Source of the DNA: Palsa-504 sp963795795
Lineage (GTDB): Bacteria; Actinomycetota; Actinomycetes; Streptosporangiales; Streptosporangiaceae
Assembly: GCA_963795795.1 (NCBI GenBank)
Contig: CAWCJS010000001.1
Span: 1-64,000, forward strand
Direction: 5' to 3'
Length of the DNA stretch: 64,000 bases
Positions 1 through 9,560 of the stretch are shown here, piece by piece. The notes under the pieces were generated by a model. The model saw only the letters and a list, made by a program, of their open reading frames with translations. It did no database searches and had not been told where the DNA came from. The position numbers and the translations under genes were made by a program. Numbering within the stretch: the first letter of the stretch is position 1; each line of letters begins with the position of its first letter.

Positions 1-1
1 T

Positions 2-94
2 GGTTTCCTGCTTGCTGCAACCAGCGCCGCACCGCAAATCCGGGGCCTTATTGCCGGAATCATGCAGTGGCTCCAGTCCTCGGGAAAGGGGTGA
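2..94 (+). CDS. C-terminal fragment of an unidentified protein (partial)
   Basis: The frame is open from the first bases and ends in TGA at 92-94, giving about 30 residues. The fragment is rich in Ala, Leu and Ile and could be the end of a membrane segment, which would fit a spread (Spd-type) membrane protein upstream of traB. That is inference from position only. An AAAGGGG ribosome-binding site for the next start (ATG 101) overlaps its last codons, as expected for a tightly packed transfer operon. Confidence 0.35.
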   Translation, partial: GFLLAATSAAPQIRGLIAGIMQWLQSSGKG

Positions 95-100
95 TGCGAG

Positions 101-450
101 ATGCCTAACAGCAACCCGTATTCCGCGATCGACATTCCAGAGGTCATGAGTCGTAACCAGGCCGCGCGCAACATCGTCTCCGGATTCGCCCAGCGACGCC
201 GACATGTGCGGTGGCATGGCAGCACATCGAGACCGCTCTCGCCGACGCGCGGGACTTGGCCACCGAGGTAACCCGACTGTCCGCCGATCTGGCGACCGCG
301 CGTCTATCGCACGCGAACGCGCTTGCCGCGATGCGCGCCACGATCAGCGCACAGCGCGACGGAGAAGCGGACCCTCTGTACTACCTCCGCGATGAGCTGA
401 ACGCGCCTCAGAACCGCTCTGAGGCACGCGGAGGGGGCGACGATGACTAG
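101..450 (+). CDS. Small helical protein upstream of traB, probably one gene with a frameshift
   Basis: ATG 101 has a good AAAGGGG site (86-91) and reads 56 codons to TAA at 269-271. From about 200 the sensible protein continues in another frame, listed by its first possible start GTG 211 and ending at 448-450. That second part is strongly helical (heptad-like Leu/Ala pattern) and ends with the motif DPLYYLRDEL. Joining the two frames near 205-211 would give a single protein of about 115 residues. Small proteins with this type of C-terminus occur next to traB in actinomycete ICEs as far as I recall; the function is unknown. The stop overlaps the traB start (ATG 443). The alternative is two separate overlapping genes. 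Confidence 0.5.
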
Positions 451-2233
451 CTACCGCCGAATGCGTCGGCAAGCTCGCCAGATCCGCCGCAGCGGCATGC
501 AGCCCATGATGTTCGTCAACGCCGATTCAAGCCAGTTCCCGACTCCTGTGGGCGTGATCCTCGCTCGGTTCGCTTGGCGCTACCGCTCGGAGCTGGCGCC
601 GTTCGGAGTTGCCGCGATGACGGTAAGCGCGGCGTGCTGGACGCATGCCGCGCTGGCGAAGTGGTGGGTACTCATCCTGATCGCTTCCACGGTGGGCGCA
701 TGGCTGATCGCAGTCTTCGGCGCGAGGTTCGGACTCGCACCTATCGCGGAACGCGCCTATGCCGCCTCGGTGGCGTTCACGGTCGGCGGTTGGCTCGCCA
801 TGTCGAGTCTGCTAGGCCCGTTCACGCCACCGCTTCCGCAAGTCCTGGGAATCGGCACGATGGTTCTGGCCGTGCCGTGGTGGGCGCACCGACGCCGACG
901 CGCGAAGGTTCGCGTAGAACGCAAGCTCGCGGCATGGCCGGACATCGCCCGCGCAATCGGCCTCATCGGTTCGGAGGTCATGTCGGCCACCGTGGATGTA
1001 TGGGGATGGCGCGCGAGGTTCCGACTCGCACGCGGCCAGACCATCACCGATGTCACCGCGCGGATTCCCGCGATCGAATCCGGCCTCGGCACATTCCGCG
1101 GTGCCGTCCGCGTGTACCCCACGCCTGACGATCTAGCGAACCGTTTCGAGTTGCGTGTACTCGACACCGACCCTCACGCGGACGCTATTCCGTGGCCTGG
1201 CCCGTCCGTCCGGTCGATAACGGAACCGATCGAGCTAGGGCCATTCGAGGATGCGGCACCGTGCCGCGTGCTTTTCCTGCGTCGGCATGCGCTGTTCGCC
1301 GGCACGACAGGTTCGGGCAAGAGCGGCGGCCTTAACGTGCTCATGGCGAACCTGACCGCCTGCCAAGATGTCATCATCTGGGCTATCGACCTCAAAAAGG
1401 GAATGGAACTCGGCCCGTGGCAGGAATGCATAGACCGGCTCGCCACGACCCCGGAGCAGGCAGCCGCATTGCTCCGCAACGCGGTCGCGATTCTCCAAGC
1501 CCGCGCGGAATACCTCGCGGAGCACGGTCGGCGTACCTGGGAACCATCCCCGGAAATGCCCGCGCTAGTCATCATCATCGATGAATACGCCGAGCTAGCC
1601 GAGCAGGCACCCGACGCAATGGACGACACCGACTCAATAGCGCGCCTCGGACGCGCCCTTGCCGTGACACTGGTAGCCGCAACCCAACGGCCAACGCAGA
1701 AAGCCATGGGGCAAGGTGCCGTCCGATCGCAAATGGACATGCGGATATGCTTCCGCGTCCGGGAACCGCGAGACGTGGACCTGGTCCTGGGCCAGGGAAT
1801 GCTCAGCGCCGGCTGGAACGCCCATAAGCTCAACGCGCCCGGCAAATTCCTGATCTCTGCACCGGAGCACGACATTCCCCGTCGCGCCCGCGCCTACCTC
1901 GTCACAGACGAAGCGGTTGCGTACACCGCAGCGCGCCACGCGCAGATACCGCGCCAACTCGACGACATATCGCGCGCAGCAACAGATACGACATACACGG
2001 ACGATGCGCGCACCATTCCTGCCGACACCGAAGAAATCTCCGAAGAGCGCATAGACGCGAACTCGATGCTCTGGGAAGCACTCTCCAGCGCGCCCCCGGA
2101 GGGAATCCCGGTAAGCGAACTGATCGCCATCACCGGGATGAGCCGACGATGGGTCTTCTGGCGCCTCAAGCAGCTCGCCGAACGCGGTGAGGCAGTCCAG
2201 ACGGTACGCGGCCACTGGCGGGCAGCGTCATGA
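443..2233 (+). CDS. traB: FtsK/SpoIIIE-like conjugal DNA translocase TraB
   Basis: This is a 596-residue hexameric DNA pump. In actinomycete ICEs the TraB family moves double-stranded element DNA between hyphae as a single protein. The N-terminal part has about four hydrophobic segments (roughly residues 50-148) that would anchor it in the membrane. The ATPase core carries Walker A GTTGSGKS at residues 287-294 and Walker B VIIIDE at 376-381. The last 50 residues form a winged helix (motif ITGMSRRWVFWRLKQL) like the gamma domain that reads iterated 8-bp sites in the clt locus. ATG 443 overlaps the preceding stop and has a GGAGGGGG site. Its stop overlaps the excisionase start (ATGA). Iterated GTGCAA motifs follow directly. 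Confidence 0.9.
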   Translation: MTSYRRMRRQARQIRRSGMQPMMFVNADSSQFPTPVGVILARFAWRYRSELAPFGVAAMTVSAACWTHAALAKWWVLILIASTVGAWLIAVFGARFGLAPIAERAYAASVAFTVGGWLAMSSLLGPFTPPLPQVLGIGTMVLAVPWWAHRRRRAKVRVERKLAAWPDIARAIGLIGSEVMSATVDVWGWRARFRLARGQTITDVTARIPAIESGLGTFRGAVRVYPTPDDLANRFELRVLDTDPHADAIPWPGPSVRSITEPIELGPFEDAAPCRVLFLRRHALFAGTTGSGKSGGLNVLMANLTACQDVIIWAIDLKKGMELGPWQECIDRLATTPEQAAALLRNAVAILQARAEYLAEHGRRTWEPSPEMPALVIIIDEYAELAEQAPDAMDDTDSIARLGRALAVTLVAATQRPTQKAMGQGAVRSQMDMRICFRVREPRDVDLVLGQGMLSAGWNAHKLNAPGKFLISAPEHDIPRRARAYLVTDEAVAYTAARHAQIPRQLDDISRAATDTTYTDDARTIPADTEEISEERIDANSMLWEALSSAPPEGIPVSELIAITGMSRRWVFWRLKQLAERGEAVQTVRGHWRAAS

Positions 2234-2619
2234 CTCTCCGTAACCGGGAGTGCAAAGTGCAAGTGCAACCCTCGCGCGTGTCTGCACGTATAGCGGCACT
2301 GACAGTCGTTGCACTTGCACTTGCACTCACCCGATACCCGGCTACCCCCAGCGACCACGAGGGGCGGCCGGCACCCGCGACCGGAGACAACCAGCCACGC
2401 GGCGGACAGCACACAGAGCCGCAAAAAGGAACGCTAGGCGGTTCCAACCGACTCCTATCGTCGCGCGACGTCGCCGCAATCCTCGCCATTCCTGAGCGCA
2501 CCGTCCGCGACAAATGGAAAGAATGGGGACTGCCGGCCTACAGGATCGGAAAGCACCTACGATGGAAAGAGCGCGACGTATACGCGTGGATCGAACGCCA
2601 GTCCGCATTAGTTTCGTGA
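2230..2619 (+). CDS. xis: Excisionase-type HTH protein
   Basis: The C-terminal half (about residues 75-125) is a MerR-like HTH_17 excisionase fold: a leading SSRDVAAIL helix, then the PERTVRDKWKEWGLPAYRIG recognition region and a WKERDVYAWIE end. Such proteins bend DNA at the att site and turn the integrase towards excision. The first 70 residues are low-complexity and read straight through an inverted repeat of GTGCAA motifs (2249-2327), so the start at ATG 2230 (overlapping the traB stop) may be spurious. A later start is possible, but I see no clear ribosome-binding site. The gene is separated from int by about 3 kb of cargo, which is unusual because xis and int are normally adjacent. Confidence 0.8.
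   Translation: MTLRNRECKVQVQPSRVSARIAALTVVALALALTRYPATPSDHEGRPAPATGDNQPRGGQHTEPQKGTLGGSNRLLSSRDVAAILAIPERTVRDKWKEWGLPAYRIGKHLRWKERDVYAWIERQSALVS
2249..2327. repeat. Inverted repeat built of GTGCAA iterons just after traB
   Basis: The left arm (2249-2269) contains three GTGCAA-type hexamers head to tail. The right arm (2308-2327) contains three copies in the opposite direction (TTGCAC). The arms are about 20 bp, complementary except for one extra base, and are separated by 38 bp. Position directly behind traB matches the clt locus of streptomycete plasmids and ICEs, where TraB binds short iterons. Inference: TraB recognition site; alternatively an Xis or repressor site. Confidence 0.6.
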
Positions 2620-2725
2620 ACAGTCCCCTGAGACTGGGTGACCCTTGTGGGTTAGTAATTTGGATGCCATTCCTCGCCGTGTTTAGTTGCTTTCATGAAA
2701 TGCAGCCACTTGTGATTATCCGGCA

Positions 2726-3494
2726 TCATGTAGCCTTCGCCTCCCCAGCCAGTCCTGCATCCTCCAGAGCCTTCGCCAAGGCGGTCGGGTGCATGATGAC
2801 CAGAAACGATTCACGAGCGGTCGGAGAGAGGCGGTGCTGCAATCGGTCATCTCTGGTCAAGAACACATGGCAGCCTGTTGCGATGGCCTCCGAAACCGAA
2901 GGAGCGTCCGTTGGTCGCTACTGCTCCCTTCGGGAAGCGCGGGAAACGGAGAAACGTTCTCAAGGCTTTCTTTATCCAGCAGAGTGCATTGAACTGCGGC
3001 CAAGAAATGGTGAAGTTGCGTGGCGCGTAGCTCCCACTGAGACTCATTTATTTCGTGCTGTGCATCGCTGATCTGACGTTGGGGTGCTCTTATACGAATG
3101 TCGCGCATCATCCAAAGCTGAACCAGGGTATACAGCGCCACCAGCTCTTGACGATACTGAGTCTCCGAAATGGGAGGATCAAACTCATATTCCTCATCAT
3201 CTTCTGGACCCAGATCAGATCGCCAAACTCCGCGTAGTCGATGAGGATATTTGTATCCCAGGCAATCCTCAAAGGGCCGTACCCGTTCCTTCCGAGGAAT
3301 ATCTCAGTACAATTCTCATAGAAGAATCCGCCGCCTTCCAGGCTGTCGTCGTCTTCTGGCGCTAGCGAATACTTATTAGCGACTAGCCGTGGAGGGATTC
3401 GTTCTACCTCGAAAGAAAAGTGAGCTTGGATATGTTCCTCGTCAGCGACTTGTTTATATTCATCATCATTGATAGCCGACATGTTGGTTTCCAT
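2726..3494 (-). pseudogene. PIN-domain ribonuclease-like protein, two frameshifts
   Basis: Reading on the minus strand from ATG 3494, the first frame gives a 90-residue leader and then the PIN signature WDTNILIDYAEFGDLIW. A one-base loss at about 3209-3211 (GGG where GGGG is needed) moves the reading into a second frame with a long helical middle part (motif LVALYTLVQLWMMRDIRI). A second one-base loss near 2914-2916 leads to the C-terminal PIN part, DAPSVSEAIATGCHVFLTRD, ending at TGA 2726-2728. The conserved acidic residues of a PIN nuclease are therefore present, but in three frames. Composition is clearly lower in GC than its neighbours, pointing to cargo acquired by the ICE. There is no adjacent antitoxin, so a VapC-type toxin is not supported. 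It may be a decayed gene or an intact one with sequencing errors. Confidence 0.6.
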
Positions 3495-4148
3495 TCAAGT
3501 TCTATTGCCGTGTCAGGCAACGTTTGCACCGATCGCTGACGTCAGCACTGCCTTGACATCCTCGAAGCTGGTCTCCGCATTGAACTTGGCCTGGCGATGC
3601 TTCCATCGGCGTCCCCGGAACTCGATCCTCGATCTCACCGCGGACTTCCTGAAGCGTATCTTCACCGAGGGCATGGCGAGCATCGCGCTTCAAGGGCGTG
3701 ACATGCGACGCGTTCAAGGCGGCTGGTCGCTGCGAGCATCGTCAACCCGGACAAGGCCACCGTCAGCGGAAAGCTTGCAGCGCGGTGCTCACCGTGGCCT
3801 CCACGGCGAGAAGCGCAGCAACAGGCCGGGGTTGGCCGGGAGCGGAGCTGTCCTCCCTCACGTACCCGCCGGGCGCAAGGTGGACGCCGCTGCCGCGTAA
3901 GTTCACGGACCTCCGAGAGGGCGTAAGGGCTAACAGCTTCGCACTGCCCTTGTTCGTCACCCTGCGCACGAACTCGCGCCAGGCCGTGTCGTACCGGCCA
4001 GGCCGTGACCAGGTGAAACCGTCTACAGGCGACTCATAGGGACTAGGCCTCACGCCTGTCACGCCCGATTGCGCCCGACTCGGCGCAACCGTTCCCCCTC
4101 GCGTCAGGTGAAGTGCTAGTCTCGGCACCCGAGGAGGATGTCACCCTG
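3495..4148. other. Intergenic ICE stretch without a recognisable gene
   Basis: Several open frames cross this 650-bp region on both strands, but none has a good start, a known motif or sustained actinomycete codon bias. A short plus-strand stretch (about 3640-3715) looks protein-like (motif ADFLKRIFTEGMAS) but breaks off. It may be a remnant of a replaced gene. The last 20 bases hold the GAGGAGG ribosome-binding site (4131-4137) of the next gene. Confidence 0.5.
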
Positions 4149-4757
4149 ATGGACGGCGAAGTAGGTACATATAGCACGAGCAGCATCCGCGAGCAGCGTC
4201 GTTATGAGGAGAAGCGGATCGCCTTGCAGGAGAGGCGGCTCGCCGTGCGGCATCGTCGACTTGCCGCGCTCGCCAAAATCGACGAAGGACATGAAGAACT
4301 CGAACAGGCCGAGCACGAGAATGAAGAACTCGAACAGGCCGAGCGCGAGTTGGAGGCGTTGGGCCGCGAGGGAACTTCGTCCGAGCAACCCGTAGAAGCC
4401 GAAGGACTCGAGCAGCTTGCCGAGGCCGTCACTGAAGAGCCCAAAACCATCAGCGAGCGCTCGAAGTACATCATGAAGGAGCAACCCGGTATCAAGCTTT
4501 CCCCACGAGACTTCGCGGTCAAGTTTTACGCGAACGGGTGGGTGGAAGCCGGCACCAGCATGGACGTCATCCTGCAGAGACTTCGGCACTCTCTGCGCCG
4601 CCTCGCGGACCGAGACCCCCATATTGAACGCGACGAATCCGGCATAACGCACTACTTCTGGTACGTCTCGCACCCTGACGGCGACGCGCCGGTCCCTGCC
4701 GTGCAAGTCAACGGGGCATCGCACACGGCACTTCAAGGGGGGCGGACGATGACCTAG
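4149..4757 (+). CDS. Coiled-coil protein with a C-terminal winged-helix-like domain, function unknown
   Basis: ATG 4149 is chosen over the upstream GTG 4113 because GAGGAGG lies 11 bases ahead of it. The 202-residue product has three parts. Residues about 10-85 are a charged coiled coil (Arg/Glu rich, motif ELEQAEHENEELEQAERELE). The middle is an acidic linker. The C-terminal 85 residues hold SERSKYIMKEQPGIKLSPRD followed by a basic helical segment, resembling a winged-helix fold. The coding DNA of the coiled coil contains a 30-bp tandem repeat (units beginning about 4292 and 4322). It is probably an accessory ICE gene. I do not recognise the family; DNA binding is inferred from shape only. 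Confidence 0.65.
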   Translation: MDGEVGTYSTSSIREQRRYEEKRIALQERRLAVRHRRLAALAKIDEGHEELEQAEHENEELEQAERELEALGREGTSSEQPVEAEGLEQLAEAVTEEPKTISERSKYIMKEQPGIKLSPRDFAVKFYANGWVEAGTSMDVILQRLRHSLRRLADRDPHIERDESGITHYFWYVSHPDGDAPVPAVQVNGASHTALQGGRTMT

Positions 4758-5114
4758 ATAGATAGGTAGGTCCCCCGCGGAAGTTCCTTTGCCCAAGGCG
4801 GCCGACGAGGGACCTCTCCCAAGACTGCCTAGCCGCTACCAGCGGATCCGCAGCCCAACATGCGCCCCTAACAGGGCATTCGCATGCCCAAGACCGCCCT
4901 AACACGCTTGACCGGCCTGGTAGGAGCACTGGCATGCCACAAAATGTCAGCCCCGCCGACCGCACATAAGCCTCACCCACGACCGGATCATGGACCAGCG
5001 CAATCGCTGCTCCCGGTACTCGACGCGTTAGGCAACCCGCGGATTCGGCTGGCCCCAGAAGGGTTGGGCCGGATCAGTCGGCCTACGTGAGTCAGATCTC
5101 GGAGAGGATAAGGG
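4758..5114. other. Intergenic stretch with short tandem repeats
   Basis: Directly after the coiled-coil gene lies a short run of GATA/GGTA-type tetranucleotide repeats (about 4752-4771). The remaining 340 bases show no convincing reading frame. The final bases carry the GGAGAGG site (5101-5107) for the small membrane protein. Confidence 0.4.
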
Positions 5115-5318
5115 GTGAACAACGACAACAACAGGCTGATCGGCCTGTGGGTCGCGGTCGCGGTGCTGCTCGGCCTGTTCGTCGGTGCGGCTGCTGGGGT
5201 TATCACGTGGAGCGGCAATCACCACCCCGGGGCCGCCATGCTCAGCGGAGGCGGTACGTGCTTTGCGACCATCACGATTTCCCTCCTCATCATCAATACG
5301 TTGCGTAACCGCCCATAG
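5115..5318 (+). CDS. Small two-segment membrane protein of the ICE
   Basis: The 67-residue product starts at GTG 5115 behind a GGAGAGG site at 5101-5107. It has two hydrophobic segments, about residues 9-31 (motif LWVAVAVLLGLFVG) and 46-60 (motif FATITISLLIIN), joined by a short polar loop. No cleavage site or known motif is seen. Small membrane proteins in actinomycete ICEs often assist spread between hyphal compartments, but nothing in this sequence proves that role. Membrane location is a fair prediction; the function is unknown. Confidence 0.6.
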   Translation: MNNDNNRLIGLWVAVAVLLGLFVGAAAGVITWSGNHHPGAAMLSGGGTCFATITISLLIINTLRNRP

Positions 5319-5577
5319 CGGTCAGCCGGGTGGTGGCATCGGAAGGGTTCAGACCGCGATGGCCTGACCCCTCAGCCCGTCCTAGCGTCCGGCCTCGTGT
5401 CAGTGGCGCAGCCCGAGCGCCCCCACGATGCCTAACTGGTTCCATCGCCTGGGCCAGGTCCAATCGGCCAGCCTTCACGTGAGCCAGTAGCGCGCGAAAC
5501 GTCTTCGGGCGTGACGATCAGGTGCCCACGCGCTTGAAGTCACGGATGAAACGACGATGCAAGCGGAAGTCCGGAGC

Positions 5578-6837
5578 CTACGCTGTGCGTAAGCTGTTGC
5601 TCCACTCAGCAAACTCGGCATCCAGCGCCGCTACGGCTCGCTTGGCAGCAGAGGGCAGCAGATGCCCGTACACCTGGTGAGTCACGTTGATGTCCCGATG
5701 GCCGAGGAAGTGAGCAAGCTCGGTGATCTGGACGCCTCGCGCGAGCATCGCCGACGCGTAGGCGTGGCGCAGCGAGTGCGGAGAGAACCCGTCCGCGATG
5801 CCGGCTGCCTCGGCAGCGTGCATGAACCGGAAGTAGATCGTGCCGTACTGCTGAAACAGCCTGCCGTTCCCTGGGATGAGCGGGCCATCGGGCATGTCCC
5901 GGACCATCTCCCATAGCCAGGAGGGCACGGGCACGTCTCGGTACTCGCCTGCCTTGCGGTGCTTGAGCGGTTCCCGCTTCCCGCCGTTCCCCGACGCCTG
6001 CCATGCCACCCGCAAGACGGTGCCGCCCTCTATGAAGTCCTCCCTGCTCACGGCCAGCGCCTCTTCGATGCGCAGACCGCAGCCGCGCATGAGCCACACG
6101 CACAGTCCCGCGCCGCCCACGGCGCGCTTGGTGTCCGGGTTGATGCCGCCGTCCGCCACGAACTTGACTTGCTCGTACGTGGGGAACACGAAGCTCTTGC
6201 GGGAGTACCGGCCACTGTCGGCAAGCTCGATGCCGTCAAGACGATGCTTGCTGAGCTTGCCGGCCTTCACTGCCTCTTCGACGGTTCCCACGATGACATG
6301 TCGCGCTTGCTGGCGGGGCGTGTTGCTCAGGTGCCTCATCGTGACCGCTAGCAGCTCCATCACGCCGTCACGGTCGTTTGCCACCTGGGCGACCGTCATG
6401 TCGCCGAACACGGGCTGGACGTGCTTTCGGTACACGCTCCGGTAGTGGTACTTGCTGGCCTCGAGGATGGGCAGGCGCGAGATGAACGACTCGGCAGCTT
6501 CACCGAAGTTTTGCTTGCCTGTACGCCCGTGGTGGGCGAACGTGATGTCGCCGGACCGCTTGTCCACGGTGAGCTTGAGCTGGAAGTCCTGGGCAAGCTT
6601 GCGACCAGAACCGTAGCTGACGCGCCCGTTGCGTAGCTCATCCTTGAATGACTTCTCAAGCTGCTTGCCGTTGACCCAGTAGCGCAATGTCCAAGCGTGC
6701 TTGCATCTCTCGATGGTGTCGGGCTTGCACGTATGCTGGCAGGTGCCAGCGGCGCACTGCTTGACCGTCTCGGGACGGTGGTTGGACATGTCGCACTTCT
6801 TGAAGATCACGCCCGTGCGGTTGACAGCAAGCGCCAT
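5578..6837 (-). CDS. int: Tyrosine recombinase integrase
   Basis: This 419-residue site-specific recombinase inserts and excises the element. ATG 6837 is preferred over the upstream 6897 because AGGGAG stands a few bases before it. The N-terminus carries a Cys/His-rich patch (about residues 14-40), common in actinomycete ICE integrases. A SAM-like DNA-binding domain follows, then the catalytic domain with Arg256 (GCGLRIEEAL), His354 and Arg357 (HSLRHAYASAML), the LGHRDINVTHQVY block and the nucleophile Tyr390. All catalytic residues are present. It is transcribed away from ettA, and its 5' end is only 78 bp from the ettA start, so attP and the element boundary should lie in that gap. Confidence 0.93.
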   Translation of the reverse strand: MALAVNRTGVIFKKCDMSNHRPETVKQCAAGTCQHTCKPDTIERCKHAWTLRYWVNGKQLEKSFKDELRNGRVSYGSGRKLAQDFQLKLTVDKRSGDITFAHHGRTGKQNFGEAAESFISRLPILEASKYHYRSVYRKHVQPVFGDMTVAQVANDRDGVMELLAVTMRHLSNTPRQQARHVIVGTVEEAVKAGKLSKHRLDGIELADSGRYSRKSFVFPTYEQVKFVADGGINPDTKRAVGGAGLCVWLMRGCGLRIEEALAVSREDFIEGGTVLRVAWQASGNGGKREPLKHRKAGEYRDVPVPSWLWEMVRDMPDGPLIPGNGRLFQQYGTIYFRFMHAAEAAGIADGFSPHSLRHAYASAMLARGVQITELAHFLGHRDINVTHQVYGHLLPSAAKRAVAALDAEFAEWSNSLRTA

Positions 6838-6914
6838 GCTGGCTCCCTGACTTCTCTCTGACGTAGAGGAGCGTTGCGGGTAGTTTACCTGCGACAACTG
6901 ATAGGTTAGGACAC

Positions 6915-8579
<1,665 letters not shown>

Positions 8580-8615
8580 GCGGCCCGATCCCGTCGGCAA
8601 AGCCCGCGCTTGCTG

Positions 8616-8651
8616 CGGAAACGCTCCACGCAATTGCGTAAGACGTTTCCG
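8616..8651 (+). terminator. Nested inverted repeat after ettA, likely terminator
   Basis: The outer arms CGGAAACG (8616-8623) and CGTTTCCG (8644-8651) enclose a perfect 12-bp palindrome ACGCAATTGCGT (8628-8639). There is no T tract. It sits between two convergent genes, the usual place for a bidirectional terminator. Confidence 0.5.
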
Positions 8652-8720
8652 CCGAAACGTTCCGGTCCCGACCAATCCAGACCGAGACAACCGCCTGGCT
8701 TCATCCGCTTACTACGCCCG

Positions 8721-9422
8721 TCAATACCGCTGAGCGGGCCTGCCCTGGCGTTCTCCGCTTAAGCGCGGGCCGCGCCGGCCCGTGCGGCGCGAGCCGGTGC
8801 GACCCGGGCCGCGGCGGTCGCCGTCCTCCCGCGGCCGGGGTACGCCGCGTAGCGTGCGGACGGTCGCGGCCGGGGCGGCGAGCGGCCACTCGTAGACCAG
8901 TTCCTCCCCGACCCGGAGCCTGGCCCAGCGCGCCGCCTCCACCTGCAGCCCTCGCGCTGCGCGGGCCAGCGCCTCGGGCGACGGCACGCCGGCGACATCG
9001 GCCGGGTCCGCGCCGGGTTCCTTGACGGGGACCACGGACAGCTTCGCGCGGGTGATACGCCGGATGTCGTCGCCGGACGGGGCGTCGAGCATCGCGATGG
9101 CCTCGACCAGGTTGGCGAGCAGTTCGGCCCGCATGATCCGCTGACGCTGCGCCCGCTTCAGCTCGTCGGAGCGCTCCGCCGAGTGCGGCGGTCGCCGGCC
9201 CTCGACGTGTTCCATGCTCGTATAGACCATGCCCGCAGCGATGCCACCCCAGATCCCGTCGGCGACGCCGAGCTCACGCTCCACCACGAAGTGCCGCAGG
9301 TCGTGCGGCAACTCGGTCCCCGGCCTCGTGAACTCCTGCATCCGGTAGACCACGCCGTCGTCTCGCTCGATGACCGAGTAGGCCCTCGACTGATCGGGAA
9401 ACCGCCGGAACGTGATGCGCAT
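8721..9422 (-). CDS. Conserved actinobacterial protein of unknown function
   Basis: The product is 233 residues from ATG 9422. The first 65 residues form a mixed alpha/beta region typical of a small actinobacterial hypothetical family: MRITFRRFPDQSRAY, then a PHDLRHFVVERELG block and a glycine-rich GIWGGIAAGMVY segment. The middle is helical and charged, and the C-terminal 50 residues are Arg/Gly/Pro rich and probably disordered. The ordered part probably ends around residue 185, so the last residues may be a frame-drift tail. No catalytic motif is recognised. It is convergent with ettA and alone in its transcription unit. Confidence 0.6.
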   Translation of the reverse strand: MRITFRRFPDQSRAYSVIERDDGVVYRMQEFTRPGTELPHDLRHFVVERELGVADGIWGGIAAGMVYTSMEHVEGRRPPHSAERSDELKRAQRQRIMRAELLANLVEAIAMLDAPSGDDIRRITRAKLSVVPVKEPGADPADVAGVPSPEALARAARGLQVEAARWARLRVGEELVYEWPLAAPAATVRTLRGVPRPREDGDRRGPGRTGSRRTGRRGPRLSGERQGRPAQRY

Positions 9423-9560
9423 GAGCCCACTATGCGCACCTCCTCCGCCGACGGCCTAAGCATTTTCCGCGGGACACGAGGGCCAGCCGCGGGTACCCAT
9501 GCGATAGCTTCACCGTCTGGGGAGAGTGGGCGCGGGTGAGGATACGGCCAGGAGGCGGCG

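Larger units (their letters stand above)
1..6900. mobile_element. Right-hand part of an integrative and conjugative element (AICE type)
   Basis: The stretch contains the hallmark set of an actinomycete ICE: an FtsK-like TraB translocase (443-2233), an excisionase directly behind it (2230-2619) and a tyrosine integrase (5578-6837), plus small proteins and a PIN-domain cargo gene with visibly lower GC. The left end lies before the window. The right end must fall between the integrase start (6837) and the ettA start (6915), because ettA is a conserved chromosomal gene. I find no tRNA at the junction, although most AICEs integrate into a tRNA. No attL/attR repeat can be identified because the other end is missing. 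Confidence 0.8.

Noticed and set aside
2726..3494. VapBC toxin-antitoxin pair
   Set aside because: The PIN protein is about twice the usual VapC size and no small antitoxin gene lies beside it.
3763..4128. 121-residue minus-strand frame in the ICE
   Set aside because: It partly looks protein-like but has no clear start or motif, and it competes with another frame on the plus strand; I could not support either.
5319..5577. Possible tRNA attachment site beside int
   Set aside because: Read for a cloverleaf and a CCA-type 3' end, but no tRNA structure was found here or at 6838-6914.
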